Origin: Croceibacterium_B sp035470785
GTDB taxonomy: Bacteria > Pseudomonadota > Alphaproteobacteria > Sphingomonadales > Sphingomonadaceae
Reading direction: 5' to 3'
Assembly (NCBI GenBank): GCA_035470785.1
Contig: DATIQN010000064.1
Location: forward strand, 1-64,000
DNA: 64,000 nt
Notes under the pieces: model-generated
Told to the model about the DNA's origin: nothing
What the model saw: only the letters and a program-made list of their open reading frames with translations
Database searches by the model: none
Position numbers and translations under genes: made by a program
Shown here: one piece after another, positions 52,850 to 62,356 of the stretch
Numbering within the stretch: the first letter of the stretch is position 1
Layout: every line of letters begins with the position of its first letter

Positions 52850-54060
52850 CCTTTGAGCAGCTCGGGCAGCGCGCCGCTCGTGCCGCGCGCTTCGTCCATG
52901 AACCAGCGTTTCAGCGCCGGTGTGCGCTGGACTACGCCCATGCCCAAGCGCCGCACCGCGCTCGGCAGCGCGCCGGGGATGCCGAACAGCCGCGTCAGGC
53001 CGTCGGTAGCGATAGCGACCATGAAGGTGTCGAGTCCGCGCCAGCGTTCGTAGCGCGCGAGCAATTGCGCGTCGCCGGGGTCGAGGCCGAGGCGCATTCC
53101 GTCGGCCAGTACCTCGACCAATGCACCGACGTCACGCAGGCCGACGTTGAGCCCCTGGCCGGCAATCGGGTGAAGGCCGTGGCCGGCATCGCCGACCAGC
53201 GCGAGCCGCTGGGCGGTGATCCGGGCGGTGTGGTGGAAACCAAGCGGATAGGATGAGCGGCGGCCTTCGAGCGCGATCGCACCAAATGACCTGTGCATCC
53301 GCTTTTCGACTTCGGCGACGAAGGCGCGTTCGGACAGGGCGAGCACGCCGGCGGCGTCCTTCTCGGCGACGGTCCAGACGAGTGCGCTGCGATGGGTGCC
53401 GCCGGGGCCGTCGAGCAGCGGCAGCAGCGCGAACGGGCCGGCGGGGTAGAAGATTTCCCAAGCCACGCCGTTGTGCGGCTTCTCGTGCGTCAGGCCGGCA
53501 ATTATCGCGCGGTGCTGATAGTCCCACTTGGCCACGGCAATTCTCGCCTCCTCCCGCGTGGGCGAGTTGCGCCCTTCGGCGGCGATCATCAGCGCGGCGC
53601 CCAGTTCGGTGCCGTCGGCCAGCGTGGCCGAGACGCCGTGCTCGCCGCGATGGCGCTCGGTCACCTCGGCTCGGGCGTGCCAGGCGATTAGCGGCTCGTT
53701 CTTGGCAGCTTCGAACAGCGCGAGGCGCAGCTCGCGGTTGGCGAACATGCGGCCGAGCGAACCCTCTTCCGGCTTGGGCTCGAAGTTGATCCGCCCGGGT
53801 TTCATCCCGTCGGTCACCGCGATCGAGGCGATCGGGCAGCCGTGCGGCTCGAGCCGATCGGCGAGGCCGATATTGGCGAACAGGTTCCAGCTCGCGGTCG
53901 AGATTGCCGACGCGCGGCCGTCGAAGCCTTCGGCGGTCAGTTCGGCTGGGTCGGCGCGGTCGACCACGTGGCTCGATAGCCCCTTCTTTGCCGCCGCGAG
54001 CGCCAGGGTCATGCCGACGAGTCCGCCGCCGAGGATCAGGAGATCGCGCTTGTCCGCCAT
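52846..54060 (-). CDS. UbiH/UbiF/VisC-family FAD monooxygenase (ubiquinone synthesis)
   Basis: A 404-residue class A flavoprotein hydroxylase likely acting on a ring position in ubiquinone synthesis. Motifs: the FAD Rossmann LILGGGLVGMTLALAAAKKG, DGRASAISTASWNLFANIGL, and the GD box RLALVGDAGHGLHPIAGQGL. These match the UbiH/F/VisC group; the exact ring carbon cannot be told, because alphaproteobacteria use different sets of these enzymes. ATG 54060 was chosen because the FAD motif begins directly after it. It is divergent from dsbD. Confidence 0.9.
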   Translation of the reverse strand: MADKRDLLILGGGLVGMTLALAAAKKGLSSHVVDRADPAELTAEGFDGRASAISTASWNLFANIGLADRLEPHGCPIASIAVTDGMKPGRINFEPKPEEGSLGRMFANRELRLALFEAAKNEPLIAWHARAEVTERHRGEHGVSATLADGTELGAALMIAAEGRNSPTREEARIAVAKWDYQHRAIIAGLTHEKPHNGVAWEIFYPAGPFALLPLLDGPGGTHRSALVWTVAEKDAAGVLALSERAFVAEVEKRMHRSFGAIALEGRRSSYPLGFHHTARITAQRLALVGDAGHGLHPIAGQGLNVGLRDVGALVEVLADGMRLGLDPGDAQLLARYERWRGLDTFMVAIATDGLTRLFGIPGALPSAVRRLGMGVVQRTPALKRWFMDEARGTSGALPELLKG

Positions 54061-54103
54061 AGGGTCGGTCCCTAGAACCCGCGCCGGGATGGACGCAAGA
54101 CGA

Positions 54104-56113
54104 ATGCACTGGCCAAAGGCTCTCGCGCTGTTGCTGGCGTGGGCGCTGGCGCTGCTGGCGACGCCGGCGATGGCGAACCACATGGCGGCCGAGCTGGTGC
54201 CGGAGGGCCCTGCCGCGCCCGGAAAGCCGGTCACGCTGGCGATTCACTTCTCTCCGCAAGCCGGTTGGCACGGCTACTGGTCGAACCCGGGCGATGCCGG
54301 TTACGGCATGGACCTCGCCTGGCACTTGCCCGCGGGCTGGGCGGCCGGCCAACCGCAATACCCGGTGCCGCAGACGCTGAGCATCGGCGGGTTGATGAAC
54401 TACGTCTACGAAGCCGATTACGTGGTGCTGGTGCCGCTTTCCGCCCCAGAGAACGTCGCCGGGCCAACACCGGTCGCGCTCGACGCCAGCTGGCTCGCTT
54501 GCACGCGCGAGGTCTGCGTGCCCGAAAAGGCGACGCTGACGGCGATCGTGCCTGCAGTCGGTGCGCCCGATCAGCGCTTCGACAAGTGGCGCGCGGCGAT
54601 TCCCGCACTGCTCGACCAGCAGGCCCGGTTCGAGCTGACGCCGGGCAAGCTGCGGTTTGCGATCCCGCTGCCGGCCTCGCTCGCATTGCACGATCCGCAT
54701 GTCTTCATCGAGCAGCAGCAGCTTATCGATTACGCCGCGCCGCAAGCGTTCCGTCGTGACGGCAACACGCTTATCGTCGAGATCGCGCGCAAGGGCCTAG
54801 CCAAGGGCGCCGACATCATCAGCGGCATCCTCAAGATCGACGACAAGGGGCAGGGGGTGCGCTTCATCTCTACGCCCGGCCCCGTGCCGAGCGGCGGCGA
54901 GCCGATCGGCGGGCCCGCAGCGTCGCTCGCACCGCTTTGGCTGTTGTTTGGGCTCGCCCTGCTCGGCGGGCTGGTGCTCAACGTGATGCCGTGCGTGTTC
55001 CCGATCCTCAGCCTCAAGGCGCTGAGCCTCGCCCGCGCCGGCGAAAGTGAAGCCGAGGCCCGGCGAGAGGGCCTGGCCTACACCGGCGGGGTGATCGCCG
55101 CGGTGCTCGCGCTCGGCGGACTGCTGCTCGGCCTGCGCGCCGCCGGAGCGGAGGTCGGCTGGGCGTTCCAGCTGCAGGAGCCGGGCGTCGTCGTGTTCCT
55201 GCTGGTGCTGGCGATCGCGATCACCGCCAACCTTGCCGGGCTTTACGAGCTGCCTTCGGTTTCGTTCACGCGTGCCGGCGGCCGGTCGAGCGCGTTCGCC
55301 ACCGGGTTGCTCGCGGCCTTCGTTGCGACCCCGTGCACCGGGCCGTTCATGGCCGCGGCGATGGGCGCGGCGCTGCTGTTGCCGTGGTGGGAAGGGCTAC
55401 TGCTGTTCCTCGCCCTCGGGTTGGGCCTTGCGCTGCCGTTCCTGCTGCTCGGCTGGGTCCCGCCGCTGCGCAAGCTGCTGCCACGGCCGGGCCAGTGGAT
55501 GGACACTTTCCGCAAGGTGATGGCGCTGCCGATGGGGCTAACGGCATTGGCGCTTCTGTGGCTGACCTGGCGGCTCGGCGGCAACTTGTTCGCCGTTGCC
55601 GCGTTGGCAGTCGCGATAGCCATGGTCGCGCTCCTGATACTGATCGGCCGCCTGCAACGGGCGGGCAAGCCCGTGGGCGCGCCGACTGTCGCCGGGATCG
55701 CGGGGCTGCTGCTCGCCTCGATATTGGTCCTGCCTAACGTCAAGGCCGCCCAAGGCCCCGCCGCGCAGGGCCTCATTCACGCCCAGCCATTCAGCGAAGC
55801 CGCGCTCGCTAAGGCGCGCGCCTCGGGCAAGCCGGTGTTCCTCTGGTTCACCGCCGACTGGTGCCTGACCTGCAAGGTAAACGAAGGAGTCGCGATCGAG
55901 CGCGAGCCGACTCGTGACGCCTTCAAGAAGGCCGGCGTGGTCGCGCTCGAGGGCGACTGGACCCGGCGCGACCCGGAGATCACCCGCTTCCTCACCGACC
56001 ACGGCGCGGCCGGCGTGCCGTTGTACTTGTGGTACCCCGCGCGCGGCGAGGCGCAGCAATTGCCGCAAGTACTCACGCCCGACAGCCTGGTCGAACTGGC
56101 GAAGGCGAGCTAG
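54104..56113 (+). CDS. dsbD: Thiol:disulfide interchange protein DsbD
   Basis: Moves electrons from the cytoplasm to the periplasm to reduce disulfides. The layout is complete: signal peptide (HWPKALALLLAWALALLATP), the periplasmic N-terminal domain with its Cys pair in SWLACTREVCVPEK, the membrane domain with Cys in VMPCVFPILSL and ATPCTGPFMAA, and the C-terminal thioredoxin domain with Cys587 and Cys590 in DWCLTCKVNE. Eight hydrophobic helices lie between. ATG 54104 is preferred; ATG 54089 is five codons upstream and also possible. It overlaps the convergent lipoprotein gene by 4 bp. Confidence 0.93.
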   Translation: MHWPKALALLLAWALALLATPAMANHMAAELVPEGPAAPGKPVTLAIHFSPQAGWHGYWSNPGDAGYGMDLAWHLPAGWAAGQPQYPVPQTLSIGGLMNYVYEADYVVLVPLSAPENVAGPTPVALDASWLACTREVCVPEKATLTAIVPAVGAPDQRFDKWRAAIPALLDQQARFELTPGKLRFAIPLPASLALHDPHVFIEQQQLIDYAAPQAFRRDGNTLIVEIARKGLAKGADIISGILKIDDKGQGVRFISTPGPVPSGGEPIGGPAASLAPLWLLFGLALLGGLVLNVMPCVFPILSLKALSLARAGESEAEARREGLAYTGGVIAAVLALGGLLLGLRAAGAEVGWAFQLQEPGVVVFLLVLAIAITANLAGLYELPSVSFTRAGGRSSAFATGLLAAFVATPCTGPFMAAAMGAALLLPWWEGLLLFLALGLGLALPFLLLGWVPPLRKLLPRPGQWMDTFRKVMALPMGLTALALLWLTWRLGGNLFAVAALAVAIAMVALLILIGRLQRAGKPVGAPTVAGIAGLLLASILVLPNVKAAQGPAAQGLIHAQPFSEAALAKARASGKPVFLWFTADWCLTCKVNEGVAIEREPTRDAFKKAGVVALEGDWTRRDPEITRFLTDHGAAGVPLYLWYPARGEAQQLPQVLTPDSLVELAKAS

Positions 56114-56703
56114 CCCGCCGCTTCCGCTTTCTTGGCATCGCCTTCGACCGCGGGGGCCTTACCGCCTGCTCGGCACCATGCGAGGAATTGTCCCGGAACC
56201 GCGCTGCCCGCGATCTTGACCGTCCCGCCGCCAGGCAAGGTCGCCTCGAGCTCCCGCGGGCCTTCGAACACCTCCAGCAAGGGATCGTCGGCCGGTAGCG
56301 TGCCTTGCCAGCGCCACTCCCGGTCGGCGAGCGTGGCGTCGACCTTGAAACGGGAAATGATGCGGTTTCCGATGACTGGGAACAGCGCCTTCTCACCGGG
56401 CCGGGCGGGGGCGTGGCGGACGAGCGTGACCTGCGGCTGGCCCGCCTTCACCGAGCACAGCAGCGAAACGAAAGGCTTCTCGCCAGGCCGGCCGAAGTCG
56501 ATCGCCTGCCCGCTCGCCGAGACACTCCAACCGGCCCCCTTGGTGTCGGGCGAGGGCAGGGGCTGTTCGCCCTGGCTGCGGACGTCGGAAAGCGAAATGC
56601 GCTTCGCCTCCACCGGCGCCTGCTCGCCGCGATGGCAGGCGGCGAGGGCCGTGACTAAGAAGACAATGGTAAGCGCATCACGGACGCGAATGGTGGCTGT
56701 CAT
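56110..56703 (-). CDS. Lipoprotein of unknown function
   Basis: A 197-residue protein with a lipoprotein signal (ALTIVFLVTALAAC, Cys at 23). The mature region has a beta-rich domain (VSLLCSVKAGQPQVTLVRHA and WRWQGTLPADDPLLEVFEGP) and one late Cys in FLAWCRAGG. I do not recognise the family. It lies between dsbD and uvrB, both separately oriented. Confidence 0.78.
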   Translation of the reverse strand: MTATIRVRDALTIVFLVTALAACHRGEQAPVEAKRISLSDVRSQGEQPLPSPDTKGAGWSVSASGQAIDFGRPGEKPFVSLLCSVKAGQPQVTLVRHAPARPGEKALFPVIGNRIISRFKVDATLADREWRWQGTLPADDPLLEVFEGPRELEATLPGGGTVKIAGSAVPGQFLAWCRAGGKAPAVEGDAKKAEAAG

Positions 56704-56757
56704 TCGCCGCCCATTAACCGGCGACGCGGTCTGGGCAAGGCCTGACGCCTACCGCCC

Positions 56758-58935
56758 TCACTTTCGCTGCGTCTTGCCGTAACGCATCTTCCGTGTCCCC
56801 GGCTTGCCCTCGTTGCTCCGCCCCGCTTGCGGCGCGCGCTTCTGGTCGTCCGGCAGGCCCAACTCGTCGGCCTCGAGCCGCCTGATCTCGTCGCGCAGCC
56901 GGCCGGCTTCCTCGAACTCCAGATCGGCGGCGGCGGCGCGCATGCGCTTTTCGAGATCCTCAATGTAGGCGCGCAGGTTGTGGCCGACGAGGTTGTTGCG
57001 CTCCGGATCGTCGATCTCGATCAGCACCCCGTCGCGGCTGGCGGTGTGGGCGACGATGTCCTGGATGTTGCGCTTGATCGTGGTCGGGGTGATGCCGTTG
57101 GCCTCGTTGAACTCACGTTGCTTCTCGCGCCGGCGGTCGGTTTCGGCGATTGCCCGTTCCATGCTGCCGGTGATCCGGTCGGCATAGAGGATCACCCTGC
57201 CGTCGACGTTGCGCGCGGCGCGGCCGATGGTCTGGATCAGGCTGGTCTCGGAACGCAGGAATCCTTCCTTGTCTGCGTCCAGAATCGCGACAAGCCCGCA
57301 CTCGGGAATATCAAGGCCTTCGCGCAGAAGGTTGATGCCGACGAGCACGTCGTAGACCCCGAGGCGGAGATCGCGGATCAGCTCAATACGCTCCAGGGTC
57401 TCGACATCTGAATGCATGTAGCGGACCCGCAGGCCCGCCTCGTGCATGAACTCGGTCAGGTCCTCGGCCATCCGCTTGGTCAGTGTGGTGACGAGCGTGC
57501 GATAGCCCAGCTGCGAAGTCTTGCGGCACTCGTTGATGCAGTCCTGCACCTGGTCTTCGACCGGTTTGATCTCCACCGGCGGGTCGATCAGCCCGGTCGG
57601 GCGGATCACCTGTTCGGCAAACACGCCGCCGGTCTGCTCCATTTCCCAGATACCCGGCGTGGCCGAGACGGCGAAGGTCAGCGGGCGCATCGCGTCCCAT
57701 TCGTTGAACCGCAGCGGGCGGTTGTCGATGCAACTGGGCAGGCGAAAGCCGTATTCGGCCAGCGTCAGCTTGCGGCGGTGGTCGCCGCGCGCCATCGCGC
57801 CGATCTGCGGCACCGTCTGGTGGCTCTCGTCGACGAACAGCAGGGCGTTTTCCGGCAGGTATTCGAATAGCGTCGGCGGAGGCTCGCCCGGCAGGCGGCC
57901 GGTGAGGAAGCGGCTGTAGTTCTCGATCCCTGCGCAGGAACCGGTGGCGGCGATCATCTCGAGGTCGAAGTTGGTCCGCTGTTCGAGCCGCTGGGCTTCG
58001 AGCAGGCGGCCCTCGGCGTGAAGCTCCTTGAGCCGCTCTTCGAGCTCGAACCGGATCGCCAGCATCGCCTGTTTCATCGTCGGACCGGGCGTGACGTAGT
58101 GGCTGTTGGCAAACACCGCGATCGCATCGAGGCTCGCGCCCTTCTGCCCCGTCAGCGGGTCGAACTCGCTGATCTCTTCGATCTCGTCGCCGAAGAACGA
58201 GATTCGCCAGGCCATGTCCTCGTAGTGGCTGGGGAAAATCTCCAGGCTATCGCCGCGGACACGGAAGTTGCCGCGCTGAAATGCGGTGTCGTTGCGCTTG
58301 TACTGCAGCGCCACGAGCTTCCGGATGATCTCGCGCTGGTCGGCGCTCTGGCCTTTCTTGAGATCGAAAGTCATCGCCGAATAGGTTTCGAGCGAACCGA
58401 TGCCGTAGATGCACGAGACCGAGGCGACGATTATCACGTCGTCACGCTCGAGCAACGAGCGGGTGGCGGAGTGGCGCATCCGGTCGATCGCCTCGTTCAC
58501 CGAGCTTTCCTTCTCGATGTAGGTGTCCGACCGCGGCACGTAGGCCTCGGGCTGGTAGTAGTCGTAGTAGCTGACGAAATATTCGACCGCGTTGTTGGGG
58601 AAGAAGCTCTTGAACTCGCCGTAGAGCTGCGCGGCGAGGATCTTGTTGGGGGCGAGGACCAGCGCCGGGCGCTGCAATTCCTCGATCACCTTGGCCATCG
58701 TGAAGGTCTTGCCCGAGCCGGTGACGCCGAGAAGGACTTGCGTTCGCTCCCCCTCGCGCGAACCCGCGACCAGCTCGCAGATCGCGGTCGGCTGGTCGCC
58801 TGCCGGCTGGTACTCGCTGACGAGCTCGAACCGTCGCCCGCCTATCGCCTTGTGCGGCCGCGCGGGCTTGTGCGGCCTGAACGTGCCGGAGGTGTCGGGC
58901 TCTTCCAGCCCGCGTCTGATCACAAGTTCGGCCAT
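56758..58935 (-). CDS. uvrB: UvrABC system protein B
   Basis: Damage-recognition helicase-like subunit of nucleotide excision repair. The 725 residues have Walker A LLGVTGSGKTFTMAKV, the beta-hairpin region YYQPEAYVPRSDTYIEKESS, the DESH box (LLFVDESHQTVPQIG), helicase motif VI (QTIGRAARNVDGRVILYADR) and a C-terminal UVR motif (DLEKRMRAAAADLEFEEAGR). ATG 58935 gives the usual length. Confidence 0.97.
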   Translation of the reverse strand: MAELVIRRGLEEPDTSGTFRPHKPARPHKAIGGRRFELVSEYQPAGDQPTAICELVAGSREGERTQVLLGVTGSGKTFTMAKVIEELQRPALVLAPNKILAAQLYGEFKSFFPNNAVEYFVSYYDYYQPEAYVPRSDTYIEKESSVNEAIDRMRHSATRSLLERDDVIIVASVSCIYGIGSLETYSAMTFDLKKGQSADQREIIRKLVALQYKRNDTAFQRGNFRVRGDSLEIFPSHYEDMAWRISFFGDEIEEISEFDPLTGQKGASLDAIAVFANSHYVTPGPTMKQAMLAIRFELEERLKELHAEGRLLEAQRLEQRTNFDLEMIAATGSCAGIENYSRFLTGRLPGEPPPTLFEYLPENALLFVDESHQTVPQIGAMARGDHRRKLTLAEYGFRLPSCIDNRPLRFNEWDAMRPLTFAVSATPGIWEMEQTGGVFAEQVIRPTGLIDPPVEIKPVEDQVQDCINECRKTSQLGYRTLVTTLTKRMAEDLTEFMHEAGLRVRYMHSDVETLERIELIRDLRLGVYDVLVGINLLREGLDIPECGLVAILDADKEGFLRSETSLIQTIGRAARNVDGRVILYADRITGSMERAIAETDRRREKQREFNEANGITPTTIKRNIQDIVAHTASRDGVLIEIDDPERNNLVGHNLRAYIEDLEKRMRAAAADLEFEEAGRLRDEIRRLEADELGLPDDQKRAPQAGRSNEGKPGTRKMRYGKTQRK

Positions 58936-59047
58936 GAGTACGAATATGGAACAAACGACCGACCAGTTCAATCTGTTGGCGGCGTATGCCGCGCATGATA
59001 CTTTATTTGCGACGGCGGTTCACGCCAGGTTCGGAAGGGTGGATCAA

Positions 59048-59599
59048 ATGCGCGTAATGTCTGGTTTGCCGCTTGCGGTGATGGGGTTCCTGGCGGCCTG
59101 CGACAACAGCCCGAAGGTTACGGCAAACAATGCCACGCCCCAGGAAGTGCAGCAGAAAGTCGCCGCGGCGGGGGCCGTCGAGATGATTTCTCCCGGCCGT
59201 TGGGAGGGCGTCATCCATATCTCGGAAATGTCGATGCCCGGCCTGCCTCCCGAGGCTCAGGCCAAGATGGCGCAAGCCCGGGCCGATCAAAAGGTCGTAA
59301 GCTGCGTGACGCCGGAGGACGTGAAGGAGAGCAAGGCTTCGATGTTCGGCGGCATGGGCAAGGAGTGCAAGTACGATCACTTTGCGCTCGGAGGCGGCAA
59401 GGTCGACGGAACGGCCACTTGCGATACCGGCGACGGCAAGATGAAGGCCACCGTCTCCGGCACTTTCTCGTCGGACACTTATCACCTCGCAATGCACACG
59501 GAAGCGACTGGCGCGAAACCAGTGAGCGGCATGACCATGACAATGTCGGTCGACGCAAAGCGTGTCGGTGCATGCCGCGGCACCCCCGACGAGTCTTGA
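59048..59599 (+). CDS. DUF3617 lipoprotein
   Basis: A 183-residue protein with a lipobox (PLAVMGFLAAC, Cys at about 18). The mature domain matches DUF3617, common in sphingomonads: PGRWEGVIHISEMSMPG, CVTPEDVKESKASMFGG, CKYDHFALGGGKVDGTATCD. Function unknown; the family is periplasmic and often present in several copies. It starts 112 bp from the divergent uvrB gene. Confidence 0.85.
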   Translation: MRVMSGLPLAVMGFLAACDNSPKVTANNATPQEVQQKVAAAGAVEMISPGRWEGVIHISEMSMPGLPPEAQAKMAQARADQKVVSCVTPEDVKESKASMFGGMGKECKYDHFALGGGKVDGTATCDTGDGKMKATVSGTFSSDTYHLAMHTEATGAKPVSGMTMTMSVDAKRVGACRGTPDES

Positions 59600-59693
59600 G
59601 GCGGCAGCCGAGCACGCTCGCGTTCCCGATCGGACCGTTAATCTGGCGGCCCGGTAGGGTCCGCTATGAAACGCGACGCGGTGTCGGGAGTTA

Positions 59694-60521
59694 ATGGCGC
59701 TGAAACGGATACCCGCCGAACGGAAACGAATGGCCAGAGACGCCGCCTTTGACCGACGCCCGATAAAAGCTGCCGGTACCGACGAACCCGCGTGGCGCGA
59801 ACTCGCTCGGCGCGTCGCGCTGGCGCGGCGACCGCAGCCGGAAGGCTCGCGCAGCCCGCGCCTCAGGTTCCTGGTTTCGGAGCTTGGCGAGCTCGGCGAG
59901 CCGCTGCGTCGCGCGCTGCAGCCGCCGCTGGCTATCCAGCGCGCGAAGACGCGGCGCGTCGTCGTCCTGCTGCCCGGCTTCGGGACCAGCCCGTGGCGCA
60001 TGCGGTACATGGCGCACCAGCTCGAACGCGCCGGGCACAAGGCCAAGCGCTGGGGAATGGGCTTCAATCTCGGTGTTACGCCTGAGCTATTCGAGCAGCT
60101 TTCCGAGCGCATTCTCGCGATTCGCGAGCGATACGGCCAGCCGGTCGTCCTGGTCGGCTGGAGCCTCGGCGGCGTCATTGCGCGCGAACTGGCCAAGCGC
60201 CATCCCGATGCGGTCGCCAAGGTAATCACGATGGGCTCGCCGTTCTCGGGATCGCCCTTCGACAACAACGCCTGGCGGATCTATCACCTGGTTGCCGGAC
60301 ATCCCGTCGACGAACCACCGGTCGAGGCGCGGCTGGCGGAAAAGCCGCCGGTTGAGACGATCGCTATCTGGAGCCCGCGCGATGGCATCGTTTCGCCGCG
60401 CGCCTCGCGCGGTCGCCCGGGAGAGCGGGATCGGGCGATCGCCGTGCGCTGCAGCCACGTCGGCTTTCCGAACTCCGCGGAATGCATTCGAACGGTCCTC
60501 GCAGAACTGGACGCGATCTAG
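59694..60521 (+). CDS. Alpha/beta hydrolase
   Basis: A 275-residue hydrolase with the nucleophile elbow GWSLGGVIARELAKRHP (Ser), the oxyanion region VVVLLPGFGTSPWRMRYMAH and a late His in RCSHVGFPNSAECIRTVLAE. The N-terminal 80 residues are basic and variable. It ends exactly one base before the ATG of the Anbu gene, so the two are cotranscribed and tightly coupled. Substrate unknown; a lipase/esterase-type activity is the usual assumption. Confidence 0.88.
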   Translation: MALKRIPAERKRMARDAAFDRRPIKAAGTDEPAWRELARRVALARRPQPEGSRSPRLRFLVSELGELGEPLRRALQPPLAIQRAKTRRVVVLLPGFGTSPWRMRYMAHQLERAGHKAKRWGMGFNLGVTPELFEQLSERILAIRERYGQPVVLVGWSLGGVIARELAKRHPDAVAKVITMGSPFSGSPFDNNAWRIYHLVAGHPVDEPPVEARLAEKPPVETIAIWSPRDGIVSPRASRGRPGERDRAIAVRCSHVGFPNSAECIRTVLAELDAI

Positions 60522-61277
60522 ATGACCTATTGCGCCGGTATGGTGACGGACCGCGGGCTCGTGCTGATGAGCGACACGCGGACCAACTCGGGCGTCGACA
60601 ACATCTCGGTGTTCCGCAAGATGTTTCACTGGTCGGTGCCCGGTGAGCGGATCGTCGCACTGATGACAGCGGGCAATCTCGCCACGACGCAGGCGGTGAT
60701 CAGCCGCCTCGAGGAACGGACCAAGGCGCCGGAGGAACGGCAGCATTCTTTGCTTGGCGTCCCGACGATGTTCCAGGCTGCGGTCGAAGCGGGCAAGGCC
60801 TTGCGAGAAGTCGTGCTGGAGACGCAGGAGGAGAACGGCGAGCAGGGCCGGGGCCGCTTCACCGCCTCGTTGATCCTCGCGGGGCAGATCAAGGGCATGG
60901 AGCCGCGGCTGTTCCTGATCTACCCGGAAGGCAACTTCATCGAAGCGAGTTGGGACACGCCGTTCTTCCAGGTTGGCGAGACCAAGTATGGCCGGCCGAT
61001 CCTGATCCGCGGCTACGACCGCAACCTGAGCTTCGAGGATGCGGTCAAGTTGCTGATGGTCAGCTTCGATTCGACGCTCAAGGCCAATCTCTCGGTCGGG
61101 CTGCCGCTCGACCTGATGGTGATCGCGCGCGACGCCTTCGCGCCGACGCACCAGAAGCGCGTCGAGGCCAGCGATCCCTATTTCGAATCGGTCTCGGCCC
61201 GGTGGAGCGAGGCGCTGCGCGACGCGTTCCATTCGCTGCCCGAATACAGCTTCTATCGCGAGTCCGAAAAAGACTAG
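60522..61277 (+). CDS. Anbu-type proteasome-related peptidase
   Basis: A 251-residue Ntn-hydrolase of the Anbu (ancestral beta subunit) group. Its start MTYCAGMVTDRGLVLMSDTR places Thr2 as the nucleophile after Met removal, followed by SDTRTNSGVDNISVFRKMF, the Anbu signature. It forms ring-like or helical assemblies in characterised members; the in vivo substrate is unknown. Anbu is usually found with transglutaminase-like, alpha-E and ATP-grasp genes, none of which are seen in this window. Here the only operon partner is the alpha/beta hydrolase. Confidence 0.93.
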   Translation: MTYCAGMVTDRGLVLMSDTRTNSGVDNISVFRKMFHWSVPGERIVALMTAGNLATTQAVISRLEERTKAPEERQHSLLGVPTMFQAAVEAGKALREVVLETQEENGEQGRGRFTASLILAGQIKGMEPRLFLIYPEGNFIEASWDTPFFQVGETKYGRPILIRGYDRNLSFEDAVKLLMVSFDSTLKANLSVGLPLDLMVIARDAFAPTHQKRVEASDPYFESVSARWSEALRDAFHSLPEYSFYRESEKD

Positions 61278-61464
61278 GTACCACCACCTAAGTGTCGATA
61301 CGGTAAGGACTTATTGGGACCGGAAGAATACGGATTTGCCTCCAGATTGGAGGTAAGGTTCGTCAGGGCTCCTGCCTGTCTTATCGGTCGCCTCGGCCGA
61401 TAGAGGGCCATTTTCGGGCTTCCTCGGCGTGCGCGCCGGGGGTTCTGTGAGCCATTCTGGGATC

Positions 61465-62250
61465 ATGGAACATCGCCACATCATTCACGTCGTCGACAGC
61501 GACAGCCGCTTGCGCGCCGAACAGGCCCGCACGGCCTTCGCGCTCGGCCATCATGCCGAAGTCTATTCGGACCTCGCTGAACTCATGTCGCGGATGCCCC
61601 CGTCCGGGATCGTCCTGCTGCGGGAGCGGGCGACCGACGTCATCCTGCGCGAGTTGCTCGATCGCTTCGGCGAGCAGGGCTTGTGGTTGCCGGTCATCGT
61701 CTGCGCCGAAGATCCGCACATCGAGCGCGTGGTCAGCGCGATCAAGGGCGGCGCGCTTGATTACCTGCAGTTGCCGCTGGAGGCCGGGAGGCTCGCCCGC
61801 TCGCTTCCCCGGGTCGCGGCCGAAGCCAGCGCGCGCAGCCTCACTCATTTGCGTCTCGCCGACCCGCGCCGGCGGATCGCGCGGCTGAGCAAGCGCGAGC
61901 GGCAAGTGCTCGAATGGCTCGCGCTCGGCACTTCGAACAAGCTCATCGCCCGGGAGCTCGAGATCAGCCCGCGCACGGTGGAGATCCATCGGTCTCACAT
62001 GATGACCAAGTTGCGCGCCGGACATGCGGCGGAGGCCGTCCGTCTGTGGCTGCAATCAGGGCTCGAAACCAAGGTTCCCGCCCCGCCCCGCGATCACGAC
62101 CTCGATGAGGGTGAGCGCCTCTCGCTCTCCCCCGAATTGGCGCGCCTAATGCGGGGCAATCCTCCCGCATGGACGGAGGATGAGCGCGAAGATTCAGAAG
62201 ACGCCGCGGAAAGCAAGCGACGGAGCTCGCGGCGGGCCAGTTCCAGGTGA
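61465..62250 (+). CDS. LuxR/FixJ-type regulator with a degenerate receiver
   Basis: A 261-residue protein. The N-terminal domain has receiver shape but lacks the key residues: the acceptor region reads GIVLLRERATD (no Asp after the beta strand), the Thr position reads VIVCAED and the Lys position YLQLPLE. The LuxR HTH is intact (LSKRERQVLEWLALGTSNKL followed by IARELEISPRTVEIHRSHMM). It is therefore probably phosphorylation-independent. ATG 61465 is chosen over GTG 61447. The C-terminal tail is acidic and then Arg/Ser-rich. A perfect terminator follows. Confidence 0.88.
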   Translation: MEHRHIIHVVDSDSRLRAEQARTAFALGHHAEVYSDLAELMSRMPPSGIVLLRERATDVILRELLDRFGEQGLWLPVIVCAEDPHIERVVSAIKGGALDYLQLPLEAGRLARSLPRVAAEASARSLTHLRLADPRRRIARLSKRERQVLEWLALGTSNKLIARELEISPRTVEIHRSHMMTKLRAGHAAEAVRLWLQSGLETKVPAPPRDHDLDEGERLSLSPELARLMRGNPPAWTEDEREDSEDAAESKRRSSRRASSR

Positions 62251-62273
62251 CGTGATCGGCTCGAGCATAGGTC

Positions 62274-62308
62274 GGCGGACCATCGGGAGTTCGTCCCGAT
62301 GGTCCGCC
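62274..62308. terminator. Bidirectional intrinsic terminator
   Basis: A perfect 15-bp stem (arms beginning GGCGGACCATCGGGA) with a 5-nt loop lies between the LuxR-type gene and the convergent small membrane protein gene. AGTTT follows on the plus strand. It is the strongest terminator-like hairpin in the window. Confidence 0.85.
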
Positions 62309-62356
62309 AGTTTAGGCATGTTCCGCCGGCCCGAAAGACCCGCGGGGATCGATCGA

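Noticed and set aside
61339..61353. CCTCCA/TGGAGG hairpin after the Anbu gene
   Set aside because: Six base pairs with a 3-nt loop and no U-run; too weak to call a terminator.
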